A stretch of 64,000 nt of DNA, taken from contig NZ_JAFMSZ010000006.1 of NCBI RefSeq assembly GCF_017916505.1, forward strand, positions 1-64,000, read 5' to 3'. The first letter of the stretch is position 1, and every line of letters begins with the position of its first letter. This stretch comes from Naasia sp. SYSU D00057 (GTDB taxonomy: Bacteria > Actinomycetota > Actinomycetes > Actinomycetales > Microbacteriaceae). The notes beneath the pieces were generated by a model, which did not search any database, was not told the origin of the DNA, and saw only the letters and a list, made by a program, of their open reading frames with translations. This document shows positions 7,193 through 15,930 of the stretch, in pieces. The position numbers were made by a program, and so were the translations under genes.

Positions 7193-8473
7193 ATGACGAA
7201 GAACACGGACTCCTTTCAGCGCCCCCGGCGGCGGACTCTTCTCCTCGGATCGAGCATGCTCCTGGTCAGCGGGCTTCTCCTCAGCGGCTGCGCGGCGGGC
7301 GCAACCGACTCCGCCTCCGCGACCTCGACGACGTCGGAGGTGACGACCTCGACCTCCACCGTCGCGTCCGCCGCCGAGGAGGTCACGAGCTCCACCGCGA
7401 GCACCACCGCGGAGACGATCTCGAACACCGCGGCGGCCGTCGAGGCGTTCCTGGCGACCCTCTCGGACGAGCAGCGCGAGGCCGTCACGTACGACTACGA
7501 CGACGAGACGAAGACCACGTCGTGGTCGAACTTCCCCGTCACCTTCGTGGAGCGCGCCGGACTCAACCTCGCGGACCTCACCGAGGAGCAGCAGGTCGCG
7601 GCGATGCAGGTCCTCGAGGCGCTGCTCAGCGATGAGGGCTACGAGACGGTCTCGAACATCATCGCCGGCGACCAGTACCTGCTGGACAACAGCAGCAGCG
7701 CCGAGGAGTCCCTCGGCCAGTACTACATCGCCTTCTTCGGCGACGCGTCCGACACGAGCGCGTTCGAGGTGCAGTTCGGCGGGCACCACCTCGGCATCAA
7801 CGCCACCCTCGACGGCAGCGCCGACGCGATCACCTTCGCGCCCACCCACCTCGGCACCCAGCCGGAGGTCTACACCGCCGCCGACGGCACCGAGGTGCAG
7901 ACTTTCGGCACCATCTACGAGACGGCGTTCGCGTTCTATGACAGCCTCACCGACGAGCAAAAGGCGCAGCTGTATCAGGGCGAGGAGGTCGCGGCGATGG
8001 TCTGCGCCCCGGGCGGCACCTGCACCTATCCGACCGGCACGGGCCTGTCGGGCGCCGACCTCACGGACGAGCAGAAGCAGCTCCTCCTCGACGTGATCGC
8101 GAACTGGGTCGGCCTGTCCGACGAGGAGACCACGGCCACCGCCTTGGCGGAGATCGAGGCCACGCTCGACGAAACCTACATCAACTGGTCGGGCGCCACC
8201 GTCTACGACATGAGCCAGGGCGACGGCATCTACTTCCAGATCTCCGGTCCCAACGCCTACATCGAGTTCGCGAGCCAGCAGGGCTCCGCCGGCGCCGATG
8301 TCGACGGGGTCGTCACCTCGGGCTGGGGCCACGTGCACACCATCTACCGTGACCCCACCAACGACTACGCGAACAGCGTCGAGCAGCAGGAGGCGACGGG
8401 GATGGGCGGCGGCGGCGCTCCGAGCGGCGGCGCGCCGGGAGGCGACGGCGGCACTCCGCCGTCCGGCAGCTGA
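7193..8473 (+). CDS. DUF3500 lipoprotein
   Basis: A 426-residue exported lipoprotein. Its twin-arginine-like RRRTLLLGSSMLLV stretch ends in a lipobox, LLSGC, at about residue 33. A 45-residue Ser/Thr-rich linker follows, then a DUF3500 domain (FLATLSDEQREAV near 90 through SGWGHVHTIYRDPTNDY near 390) and a Gly/Pro-rich tail. The repeated SDEQ/TDEQ segments and acidic surface are typical of this family, whose function is not known. Start ATG 7193 is the only one placing the signal peptide correctly. A strong hairpin terminator follows 16 bases after the stop. Confidence 0.87.
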   Translation: MTKNTDSFQRPRRRTLLLGSSMLLVSGLLLSGCAAGATDSASATSTTSEVTTSTSTVASAAEEVTSSTASTTAETISNTAAAVEAFLATLSDEQREAVTYDYDDETKTTSWSNFPVTFVERAGLNLADLTEEQQVAAMQVLEALLSDEGYETVSNIIAGDQYLLDNSSSAEESLGQYYIAFFGDASDTSAFEVQFGGHHLGINATLDGSADAITFAPTHLGTQPEVYTAADGTEVQTFGTIYETAFAFYDSLTDEQKAQLYQGEEVAAMVCAPGGTCTYPTGTGLSGADLTDEQKQLLLDVIANWVGLSDEETTATALAEIEATLDETYINWSGATVYDMSQGDGIYFQISGPNAYIEFASQQGSAGADVDGVVTSGWGHVHTIYRDPTNDYANSVEQQEATGMGGGGAPSGGAPGGDGGTPPSGS

Positions 8474-8489
8474 CCCGCACCGCGAGCGG

Positions 8490-8527
8490 GCGGAGGGCCG
8501 GCACCGGGAACGGTGCCGGCCCTCCGC
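8490..8527. terminator. Bidirectional hairpin terminator
   Basis: A perfect 16-bp stem (arms 8490-8505 and 8512-8527, 6-base loop) lies between the convergent DUF3500 and CGNR genes and can serve both. It lacks a T tract, as is common in high-GC actinobacteria. Confidence 0.8.
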
Positions 8528-8552
8528 TCACTGACGCATGCAGCCCTGCGCG

Positions 8553-9149
8553 TCAGGCGTGCAGGGGAGCTGCCTCAAGCGGACCGCGAGGAAACACCTC
8601 GGCGGCTCCCGTCTCCCCGGCGACGGTGGTCGAGGTTCGCGCGCGGTACCGCTGCACGGCGTGACTGTTGCCGCAGAGCGGCGAGCAGTAGGCGCGGCGG
8701 CCGTTCCGGCTCGTGTCGGCGAACGCCCGTCCGCAGCCCGGGCGGGCGCAGATCCCCATCCGGCCCGCCTGAGCCTCGACGGCGAAGATCGCGAGGCCGC
8801 CGATCGTCATGGCCTGCACGCGCTCGGTCAGGCGCTGGTCGTCGCGGACGAAGTGCAGGTGCGGGGGAAGGCCGTCGTGCGCCGAGAGGTGCACCCGATG
8901 CACCCCGACGTCGAGCAGCTCGTTGATCCGGGCGCAGCGCTCGTCCGATTCGGCCGCCGCGAACACCTCGCGGAGGCGCCCGGTCCAGTCGCGCAGCTCG
9001 CCCAGCTCCTGCTCGAGGCCGTCGAGTCGGACGAGGGAGGCGGTGAGCGCCCCGGCCACCCGGTCGCGAGTCCACCGGCCTTCGACCTCGAGGTTCACGA
9101 GCTCCTCCGCCAAGCGGACTCCGATCATGTTGTCATGGTTGAACTGCAC
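8553..9149 (-). CDS. CGNR zinc-finger transcriptional regulator
   Basis: A 198-residue protein of the ABATE/CGNR family. The N-terminal stress-sensor-like domain contains RLAEELVNLEVEG. The C-terminal finger reads CARPGCGRAFAD..RRAYCSPLCGNSHAVQRYRAR, with the four cysteines and the C-G-N-x motif that names the family. I chose GTG 9149 (VQFNHDN) because family members begin shortly before the LVN segment; a further in-frame GTG lies at 9167. It is divergent from the MFS gene at 9220, only 70 bases away, and is a good candidate to regulate it. Confidence 0.85.
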   Translation of the reverse strand: MQFNHDNMIGVRLAEELVNLEVEGRWTRDRVAGALTASLVRLDGLEQELGELRDWTGRLREVFAAAESDERCARINELLDVGVHRVHLSAHDGLPPHLHFVRDDQRLTERVQAMTIGGLAIFAVEAQAGRMGICARPGCGRAFADTSRNGRRAYCSPLCGNSHAVQRYRARTSTTVAGETGAAEVFPRGPLEAAPLHA

Positions 9150-9219
9150 CGACCCATGACACCACACTGATCGGCGGCCGCGACTGGCGCGGATCACCCG
9201 AGCCGGAGGAGAGGGATCA

Positions 9220-10494
9220 GTGCGGTCACCACACGCGATCGAGCACACATCGGATGCCGTCCCTGAGGAGGAGCTGGCCCGGGTCCAGCGCCGGACCCTC
9301 CGAGTCGTGGTCGCGAGCCAGGTCCTCGGCGGTGCCGGGCTGGCTGCCGGGGTCACCGTCGGTGCGCTGCTGGCGCAGCAGATGCTCGGCTCCGACGGTC
9401 TCGCAGGCATCCCCACCGCGCTGTTCACCCTGGGCTCGGCGATGGCGGCCTATCTCATCGGCCGGATCACCCAGCGCTCGGGTCGCCGTCTTGGCCTGGG
9501 GCTGGGCTTCCTCGCGGGCGGTGCCGGCGCGATCGGCGTCGTCGTCGCCGCGGCGCTCGACAGCGTGGCGCTGCTCTTCCTCTCCCTCCTCGTCTACGGC
9601 GCGGGCAGCGCGACCAACCTGCAGGCGCGGTACGCGGGCACCGACCTCGCCGCCCCCGCCCGGCGTGGCACGGCGATCAGCATCGCCATGGTGTCGACCA
9701 CCCTCGGCGCGGTCGCGGGACCCAACCTCGTGGAGCCGCTCGGCGGCGTCGCCGTGCAGCTCGGACTGCCGGCCCTCGCCGGGCCGTTCCTGCTCGCCGC
9801 AGCGGCCTACCTGACCGCGGGTGTGGTGCTGGTCCTGCTGCTGCACCCGGACCCGTTCCTCGTCGCTCGACGACACCGCACGGCCGCCGCGCCCGCCGCC
9901 GGAGAGGCCGGCGCATCCGCTCCGCGCTCCGGCATCCGGGGAGCGGCCTATGCGGGCGCGGCGGTGATGGTCCTCACCCAGATCACCATGACCGCGGTCA
10001 TGACGATGACTCCCGTGCACATGCATGCCCACCACCACAGCCTCGGCGACATCGGCATCGTGATCGGGGTGCACATCGGCGCCATGTATCTGCCCTCGCT
10101 TCTCACCGGCACCCTTGTCGACCGGTACGGACGAGCTCCTGTCGCGGTCGCGTCGAGCGGCATCCTCCTCCTCGCCGGCGTGACGGCGGCTCTGATCCCC
10201 GGCGACTCCCTCGCCGGCGTCATCGTCGCCCTCGCGCTGCTCGGCCTCGGCTGGAACCTCGGCCTCATTTCTGGCACGGCGCTCGTCGTCGACGGGACGG
10301 ATCCGGCGATCCGGGCGCGGGTACAGGGCGCCTTGGATGTGCTCGTCGCGCTCGCCGGCGCGGGCGCGGGCGTCCTCTCCGGAGTCGTCGTCGCGAGCTC
10401 GAACTACGCGAGTCTGTCGATCGCGGGCGGCGTGCTCGCGCTGCTGTTCCTCCCGGTGCTGGCATGGGCGCGACGGGCGGACAGTCGGACCTAG
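9220..10494 (+). CDS. MFS transporter
   Basis: A 424-residue major facilitator with about twelve hydrophobic segments and a long cytoplasmic loop around residues 215-245. GTG 9220 is preceded by GGAGGA at 9205-9210, a good ribosome site. A His-rich stretch, HMHAHHHSLGD, lies near residue 268 between membrane segments and could bind metal. Drug or metal export would fit, but no substrate signature is clear. It is divergent from a CGNR regulator. Its TAG stop shares the palindrome CTAG with the stop of the convergent SnoaL-like gene. Confidence 0.85.
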   Translation: MRSPHAIEHTSDAVPEEELARVQRRTLRVVVASQVLGGAGLAAGVTVGALLAQQMLGSDGLAGIPTALFTLGSAMAAYLIGRITQRSGRRLGLGLGFLAGGAGAIGVVVAAALDSVALLFLSLLVYGAGSATNLQARYAGTDLAAPARRGTAISIAMVSTTLGAVAGPNLVEPLGGVAVQLGLPALAGPFLLAAAAYLTAGVVLVLLLHPDPFLVARRHRTAAAPAAGEAGASAPRSGIRGAAYAGAAVMVLTQITMTAVMTMTPVHMHAHHHSLGDIGIVIGVHIGAMYLPSLLTGTLVDRYGRAPVAVASSGILLLAGVTAALIPGDSLAGVIVALALLGLGWNLGLISGTALVVDGTDPAIRARVQGALDVLVALAGAGAGVLSGVVVASSNYASLSIAGGVLALLFLPVLAWARRADSRT

Positions 10495-10844
10495 CTGTCG
10501 GGGAGGAAGACCGCCCAGTTTTCCTGGAGCTTCCCGTCCGCGATGCGGTGCATCGTCATCCCGTGCCCGCCGACGGACTGGTCGCCGGTGCCGCCCCGGA
10601 TCCACCACCTCTCGCCCACCAGGCCGCCGTCGCCGATCAGCTCGTCGATGCCGGTGCTGATCGCGCCGTACTGCTCCCGCCCGGCCAGGACGAACTGCCG
10701 CCAGCCGTCGGGCCCGTGCACCTCCTCGTCGCCGTTGTGGGCGACGAAGTCCGGGGCGAGGAGCTCGTCCAGGATGCCGAGGTCGTCGGCTGACCAGATC
10801 TGGTTGAACCTGCGGACCAGCTCGAAGTTCTCCTCGTTCGACAC
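10491..10844 (-). CDS. SnoaL-like (NTF2-fold) protein
   Basis: A 117-residue protein of the ester cyclase/SnoaL family: NFELVRRFNQIWSADDLGILDELLAPDFVAHN is the typical first helix and strand, and the HRIADGKLQENWAVF segment ends the fold. The family includes polyketide cyclases and many uncharacterised small enzymes. GTG 10844 follows GAAGGAG with good spacing. A degraded second copy with the same flank lies at 6925-7080. It converges on the MFS gene; the two stop codons overlap. Confidence 0.82.
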   Translation of the reverse strand: MSNEENFELVRRFNQIWSADDLGILDELLAPDFVAHNGDEEVHGPDGWRQFVLAGREQYGAISTGIDELIGDGGLVGERWWIRGGTGDQSVGGHGMTMHRIADGKLQENWAVFLPDS

Positions 10845-11058
10845 GACTGCTCCTTCGTTGCAAGCGGATGCTGACAGGCGACCAGTGTCGGAGCGGCCGG
10901 AGCGGTTCGCCCGGGTCGAACGTCCCTGCCTCGCCGGGCGACGGCAAGCGGTCGACGCCGGCGTGCTCCATCCCGCATCCTGAGCATGCGCGGTGAGGAG
11001 GACGAGAGCCCCCGGTTCGGAACCCCGGCCGCACCGACGACGACGAGGAGACACCCAC

Positions 11059-12498
11059 ATGAGCCAGCCCCGCCCGCTCGAGACGTCCGTGACCGAGCGC
11101 GCGGAGCGGTACGACGTCGCGGTGATCGGGGCGGGACCGGCCGGGACCGCGGCGGCCCTCCGCGCCGCCGAGCTCGGCGCGAAGGTGGTGGTGCTCGAGG
11201 CCGACCGACTCGGAGGGACCTGCGTCAACACCGGCTGCGTCCCCACGCGCGTGCTCGCGAAGACCGCGCGCCTGATCCGCGAGACCCGCAGCGCCGACGA
11301 TTACGGGATCGGGGTCGGCGCCCCAAGGATCGACTGGGCCGCCACCGTCGCTCGGGTGCACGAGCGGGTCGACGCCGTCCGCTCGATCAAGCGGGAGGCC
11401 GAGCGCTTCGCCGAGACCGGCGTCGTCCTGATCCGGGAGGGCCGGGCGCGCTTCGAGGACGACCGGACGCTCGTGCTCGACAGCGGTCGCCGGGTCACGG
11501 CCGACTCCATCCTCATCTGCGTCGGCGGGCACTCGCGGCGCCTGCCCGTCCCCGGCGCCGAGCTCGCGACGGTTCCCGAGGACGTCCTCGCGCTTCCCGA
11601 GCTGCCACGGCGGGTCGCCGTCATCGGCGCCGGCAACACGGGCGCCCAGCTCGTCACCGTCTTCAACTCCTTCGGCTCCGAGGTGACGCTCCTCGACGTC
11701 GCGCCGCGGGTGCTGATGGCCTCCGACGCCTCGATCTCCGAGCTGGTCGCCGCCGCGTTCGCCGAGAAGGGAGTCGACGTGCGCACGGGCATCGAGACCG
11801 TCGAGCGTCTCGACCGCGCCGAGGACGGATCCGTCACGCTCACCTGGCGCGACTCGGAGAGCCGGTCGGCGCCCTTCGACGCAGTTGTCATGGCCACCGG
11901 CTGGCCCGCCGACGTGGACGACCTCGGTCTCGAGAAGGCCGGGGTCGAGCGGCAGCGGTCGTTCATCCCGGCCGACCAGTACTTCCGGACCAACGTGCCG
12001 CACATCTTCGCCGTGGGCGACACGAACGGGCGCGACATGCTCGTGCAGGGAGCCCAGTCCGAGGGGGAGGCGGCCGCCGAGAACGCCGTCCTCGGAGCGA
12101 ACCGGCGCAGGCCGCAGCATCTCCTTCCCGCCGGCGGCTTCACCGACCCGGACTACGCCGGAGTCGGGCTGACCGAGGAGGAGGCACGGGACCGCGACTC
12201 GGCGTGCGTAGTCGCCACAGTCCGCTACAGCGACCTCGATCGCGCGGTGATCGACGATCGCGAGCGCGGCTTCCTGAAGCTGGTGGCGGACCGCCGCCGC
12301 GAGCTGATCCTCGGCGCGCACGCCGTCGGCGAGAACGCGGTTGAGGTGATCCAGTCGGTGACGACGGCGATGGCGGCCGGGATCGACGTGTCGACGCTGG
12401 CAGGCGTGCGCTTCGCCTACCCGACTTACAGCGCGGTCATCGGAATGGCGGCACGCGCGATGCTGGCCGGCAGGACGGATGCCGCCCTGCTCAGGTGA
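11059..12498 (+). CDS. FAD-dependent pyridine nucleotide-disulfide oxidoreductase, mercuric-reductase-like
   Basis: A 479-residue class I flavoprotein disulfide reductase. GAGPAG (24-29) binds FAD, the redox pair is Cys55 and Cys60 in GGTCVNTGC, the second Rossmann motif GAGNTG lies near residue 192, and FAVGDTNG is the second FAD motif. The C-terminal dimer domain reads FAYPTYSAV where lipoamide dehydrogenase and glutathione reductase have HPTxxE, so the usual His-Glu acid/base is missing. There is also no MerA-type C-terminal Cys pair. It is probably an NAD(P)H-dependent reductase of unknown disulfide or quinone substrate. ATG 11059 is the first start before the FAD motif. Confidence 0.85.
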   Translation: MSQPRPLETSVTERAERYDVAVIGAGPAGTAAALRAAELGAKVVVLEADRLGGTCVNTGCVPTRVLAKTARLIRETRSADDYGIGVGAPRIDWAATVARVHERVDAVRSIKREAERFAETGVVLIREGRARFEDDRTLVLDSGRRVTADSILICVGGHSRRLPVPGAELATVPEDVLALPELPRRVAVIGAGNTGAQLVTVFNSFGSEVTLLDVAPRVLMASDASISELVAAAFAEKGVDVRTGIETVERLDRAEDGSVTLTWRDSESRSAPFDAVVMATGWPADVDDLGLEKAGVERQRSFIPADQYFRTNVPHIFAVGDTNGRDMLVQGAQSEGEAAAENAVLGANRRRPQHLLPAGGFTDPDYAGVGLTEEEARDRDSACVVATVRYSDLDRAVIDDRERGFLKLVADRRRELILGAHAVGENAVEVIQSVTTAMAAGIDVSTLAGVRFAYPTYSAVIGMAARAMLAGRTDAALLR

Positions 12499-12579
12499 AC
12501 GAGGGCCGGGCTCGAAGGGTGCTGCCCCGGCACCCGTCGCCGCGGCGCCGCTCCTCGAGCTCGTGCGTCTCGCGCCGCC

Positions 12580-13845
12580 TCAGGGCCGCGGCGATGGGAC
12601 GGTGGCGGCGATGTCCCGCAGCACGGACGGCCAGTCCTGCTCGCCCGCCCCGGTGCCGAGCCGGACGAGGATGAGGTCCTTGTCCGGCACGACGTAGATG
12701 TACTGCCCGAAATTGCCCCGGGCGAAGAAGTGGTCGCGACGGCCCGACTGCGGCTGCACCCACCACATGTATTGGTAGAAGTCGGCAGGGTCGCTCGAGG
12801 TGTCGTCGGCCGTGGCCTCCGTCACCCAGTCGGCGGAGACGATCCGCCGGCCGTTCCAGTCGCCCTCCTTCAGGAACAGCCGGCCGAACCGGGCGTAGTC
12901 GCGGGCGCGGGCGTTGATCCCGCTCTCGAGCTTCTCGAAGCCGCTGTCCTCGCTGTCGAGGCTCCAAGACCCTGGCGCCTCCATCCCGAGCGGCTTCCAG
13001 ATCCGGTCCTCGAGGTAGCAGCTCACGCAGGTGCCGGTCGCCCTCTCCAGGATGAGTCCGAGCAGCAGGGGGTGGAAGTTGTTGTAGTGGAACTCCTCCG
13101 CCGGCCCCCGCTCGATCCGCGCGGACAGGGCGACGGCCCGCAGGTCCGGCGCGTAGTAGGTGGTCGCGTCGTCGCTCCAGGGGAGGCCCGCCTCCTCGTA
13201 CGCGATACCCGAGGACATGGTGAGCAGGTTCCGGATCGTGATCGACGCGAAGCGCGGGTCGCGTTTAGCGAGCTCCGGGACGTACTCCGTGACGGGGTCG
13301 TCCACACTGCCGATCGCTCCCTCGTCGATCGCGATCCCGACGAGGGTGGAGAGGAACGACTTGGCCATCGAGAAGGACGTCTGGATCGAGTCCTCGCGAT
13401 ATCCGTCGAAGTACTCCTCGTAGACGATGGCGTCGTCCTGGATGGCGAGGAAGGCGGTGGTGTCGGTGCCCTCGAGGAAGGCCTCGAGGCTCCCGGTTCC
13501 GTCTGCGCCCTCGGCCCCCGCGGCCCCACCTCCGACTCCCCGCCCCAAGCCCTCGATCGGCTGTCCGCGCTCGAAGAGGAAGGGAGGCGGGGCGTTCTCC
13601 ACGATGCGTGCCGGGAAGCGCTTGTGGTCCTCGACGTCGGCTTCGAGCCAGATCAGCGTCCGCGCCAGCTGCGAGTGGGGTGTCGAGAGGTAGGCAGCCG
13701 ACCAGAGCATCCCCAGCAGCAGGACCGGCACGAGGACCGCCCTCGTGAGGCGCGCCGCCCGGAAGCGTCGACGGGGGCTTCCGGGGGTTTGCCCTGGCCC
13801 ACGGGTCGGATCGGCCACCGCTGTCGTCCCTCCCGATCCCGTCAC
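12580..13845 (-). CDS. Beta-lactamase-fold serine hydrolase, membrane anchored
   Basis: A 421-residue class C beta-lactamase-related protein. A basic N-terminus (SPRRRFRAARLTR) is followed by a hydrophobic segment VLVPVLLLGMLWSAAYL at about 38-54, so the domain is held outside the cell. The active-site SxxK is SMAK in TSFSMAKSFLS and the second motif is YNN in FHYNNFHPLL. The third motif region reads GNFGQYIYVVPDKDLILVR. A Cys pair in TGTCVSCYLEDR is noteworthy. GTG 13845 was chosen as the first start that includes the basic stretch. The substrate is unknown; esterases and peptidases share this fold. Confidence 0.85.
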   Translation of the reverse strand: MTGSGGTTAVADPTRGPGQTPGSPRRRFRAARLTRAVLVPVLLLGMLWSAAYLSTPHSQLARTLIWLEADVEDHKRFPARIVENAPPPFLFERGQPIEGLGRGVGGGAAGAEGADGTGSLEAFLEGTDTTAFLAIQDDAIVYEEYFDGYREDSIQTSFSMAKSFLSTLVGIAIDEGAIGSVDDPVTEYVPELAKRDPRFASITIRNLLTMSSGIAYEEAGLPWSDDATTYYAPDLRAVALSARIERGPAEEFHYNNFHPLLLGLILERATGTCVSCYLEDRIWKPLGMEAPGSWSLDSEDSGFEKLESGINARARDYARFGRLFLKEGDWNGRRIVSADWVTEATADDTSSDPADFYQYMWWVQPQSGRRDHFFARGNFGQYIYVVPDKDLILVRLGTGAGEQDWPSVLRDIAATVPSPRP

Positions 13846-13951
13846 AGCCGGCCCGGCGAGCGGTGCAACCGGACCACAGTAGCGAGCGCGGCGACCGGAG
13901 CGGCACGGGCCGATGCTCCTGCGGAGACCGCCCCGAGCCGGCGGGGGAGCG

Positions 13952-15823
13952 TCAGAGCCGAGCGACGAGCTCCCAGCGCAGAACCGTGAGCTGCGTGAGG
14001 AGGCGCTTCGGGACGCGGCTCCCGAAGCGCTCGAACAGCGCCCGGGTCTGGTCCGCCTCCTGCAGCCAGGCCACCGGGTCGACGCGGAAGAGCTCGTCCC
14101 ATGCGCCGTCCGGCAGGTCGAGGCCCTCGAGGTCGAAGTCCTCCCGCAGCGGGAGCAGGCCCGCGGGGCTGCGCCTCGCCCGCGCGGCGCCGTCGAGGCG
14201 GCGGACGATCCAGTCGACGGCGCGGATGTTCTCGCCGAACCCCGGCCACAGGTAGGAGCCGTCACGGCCCTTCCGGAACCAGTTGACCTGGAAGATGCGC
14301 GGCGCGTGCTCGCCCAGCCGCTCGCCCATGTCGAGCCAGTGCCCCCAGTAGTCGGCCATGTTGTAGCCGCAGAAGGGCAGCATCGCGAACGGGTCGTGGC
14401 GCAGCGCGCCGACGGGCCCCTCGGCGGCGGCGGTCTGCTCGCTGGAGATGGTGGCGCCGAGGAAGACGCCGTGCGCCCAGCTGTCCGCCTCCGCTACCAG
14501 CGGGATGTTGGTCGAGCGCCTCCCGCCGAAGAGGATGGCGTCGAGCACCACCCCGTCGGGGTCGTCCCACTCGTCCGCGATGGACGGGCACTGGTCGGCG
14601 GGAACCGTGAAGCGGGCGTTCGGATGCGCCGCCGGCACCGGCAGCCCGTCCATCCACGGCCGTCCTTGCCAGTCGACCATCCGGTCCGGCACGCGGTCGG
14701 TGAGGCCCTCCCACCACACGTCGCCGTCGTCCTGGAGGGCGACGTTGGTGAAGATCGTATTGCCCCAGATCGTCGCCACCGCGGTCGGGTTGGTGCGCTC
14801 CCCCGTGCCGGGCGCGACGCCGAAGAAGCCGCGCTCCGGGTTGATGGCGCGCAGGCGGCCCTCGGCATCCGGCCGGAGCCAGGCGATGTCGTCGCCGATC
14901 GTCTCCACCGTCCAGCCGGGCAGCGTGGGCTGCAGCATGGCGAAGTTGGTCTTGCCGCAGGCGGAGGGGAACGCCGCCGCCAGGTTGTAGGAGCGGCCCT
15001 CCGGGGACGTGACCTTCACGAGCAGCATGTGTTCGGCGAGCCAGCCCTCCTCGCGGGCGATCACCGAGGCGATCCGCAGTGCGAAGCACTTCTTGCCGAG
15101 CAGGGAGTTGCCGCCGTAGCCGGACCCGAACGACCAGATCTCGCGCGTCTCGGGGAAGTGCGCGATGTACTTCGTCTCGTTGCAGGGCCACGGGACGTCG
15201 GCACGGCGGCTGCCGTCAGCGTCGACGAGGGGACTGCCGACGGAGTGCACGGCCGGCACCCAGGACGTATCGGGCCCGATCTGCTCGAGCGCCTCGGTCC
15301 CCATCCGGGTCATGATCTGCATCGACAGCACGGCGTAGGGGGAGTCGGTGAGCTGCACGCCGAGCTTCGCGAGTGGGCTGCCGATCGGCCCCATCGAGAA
15401 GGGGACGACGTAGAGGGTCCGGCCGCGCATGGCGCCGTCGAACAGCGCGATCAGCTCCTGCTTCATCTCGACCGGGTCGCGCCAGTTGTTGGTCGGGCCC
15501 GCGTCCTCCGGATCGGCGGAGCAGATGAAGGTGCGCTCCTCCACGCGGGCGACGTCACGGGGGTCGCTGCGGGCGAGGAACGAGTTCGGGCGCCACTCCG
15601 GGTTGACGCGAACGAGCGAGCCCTCCCGCACCAGCTGCTTCGTGAGCTGGTCGAACTCCGCCTGGCTTCCCGTGCACCAGGAGACCCGATCCGGCTGCAG
15701 CAGCTCCGTCATCTCGGCGACCCAGCCGTTGAGCGCGGCGTTGCGGGAGGGGCCGGCGGCGGAGGGGCCCGCGGCGGGGACGGGAGCGTGCGGAGCGGGG
15801 GCGGCGGGAAGGGTGGCGGTCAC
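13952..15823 (-). CDS. pckG: Phosphoenolpyruvate carboxykinase (GTP)
   Basis: A 623-residue GTP-type PEPCK that converts oxaloacetate to PEP for gluconeogenesis. The PEPCK P-loop [12 protein letters not shown] is at 285-296 with the reactive Cys289. IGDDIAWL supplies the Mg/GTP site and [12 protein letters not shown] and MTRMG the substrate region. Length is standard for actinobacterial PckG. GTG 15823 follows GAAGGAG. The N-terminal 28 residues are rich in Ala and Pro and probably disordered. It is divergent from a RamB-like regulator with about 107 bases between the starts. Confidence 0.97.
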   Translation of the reverse strand: MTATLPAAPAPHAPVPAAGPSAAGPSRNAALNGWVAEMTELLQPDRVSWCTGSQAEFDQLTKQLVREGSLVRVNPEWRPNSFLARSDPRDVARVEERTFICSADPEDAGPTNNWRDPVEMKQELIALFDGAMRGRTLYVVPFSMGPIGSPLAKLGVQLTDSPYAVLSMQIMTRMGTEALEQIGPDTSWVPAVHSVGSPLVDADGSRRADVPWPCNETKYIAHFPETREIWSFGSGYGGNSLLGKKCFALRIASVIAREEGWLAEHMLLVKVTSPEGRSYNLAAAFPSACGKTNFAMLQPTLPGWTVETIGDDIAWLRPDAEGRLRAINPERGFFGVAPGTGERTNPTAVATIWGNTIFTNVALQDDGDVWWEGLTDRVPDRMVDWQGRPWMDGLPVPAAHPNARFTVPADQCPSIADEWDDPDGVVLDAILFGGRRSTNIPLVAEADSWAHGVFLGATISSEQTAAAEGPVGALRHDPFAMLPFCGYNMADYWGHWLDMGERLGEHAPRIFQVNWFRKGRDGSYLWPGFGENIRAVDWIVRRLDGAARARRSPAGLLPLREDFDLEGLDLPDGAWDELFRVDPVAWLQEADQTRALFERFGSRVPKRLLTQLTVLRWELVARL

Positions 15824-15865
15824 GGGAACTCCTTCGGTCGGGGGCGAGCCGTGTCCAGGGTGCTC

Positions 15866-15895
15866 TTGTCCGCCCGGGTCTTCTGCGACTACGGT
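15866..15895 (+). promoter_or_regulatory. Candidate promoter for the RamB-like gene
   Basis: TTGTCC (15866-15871) and TACGGT (15890-15895) are separated by 18 bases and precede ATG 15931 by 35 bases, a plausible vegetative promoter. The AT-rich sequence after it (GGCGAAAATTCGG) stands out in this GC-rich DNA and could hold a regulator site shared with pckG. Confidence 0.35.
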
Positions 15896-15930
15896 GGCGA
15901 AAATTCGGCCGGATTTAACAGGGAGAGAAG

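Noticed and set aside
7320-7430. Possible tandem repeat in the Ser/Thr-rich part of the DUF3500 gene
   Set aside because: Repeated ACC/TCG codons explain the pattern; the linker is low complexity, with no regular unit.
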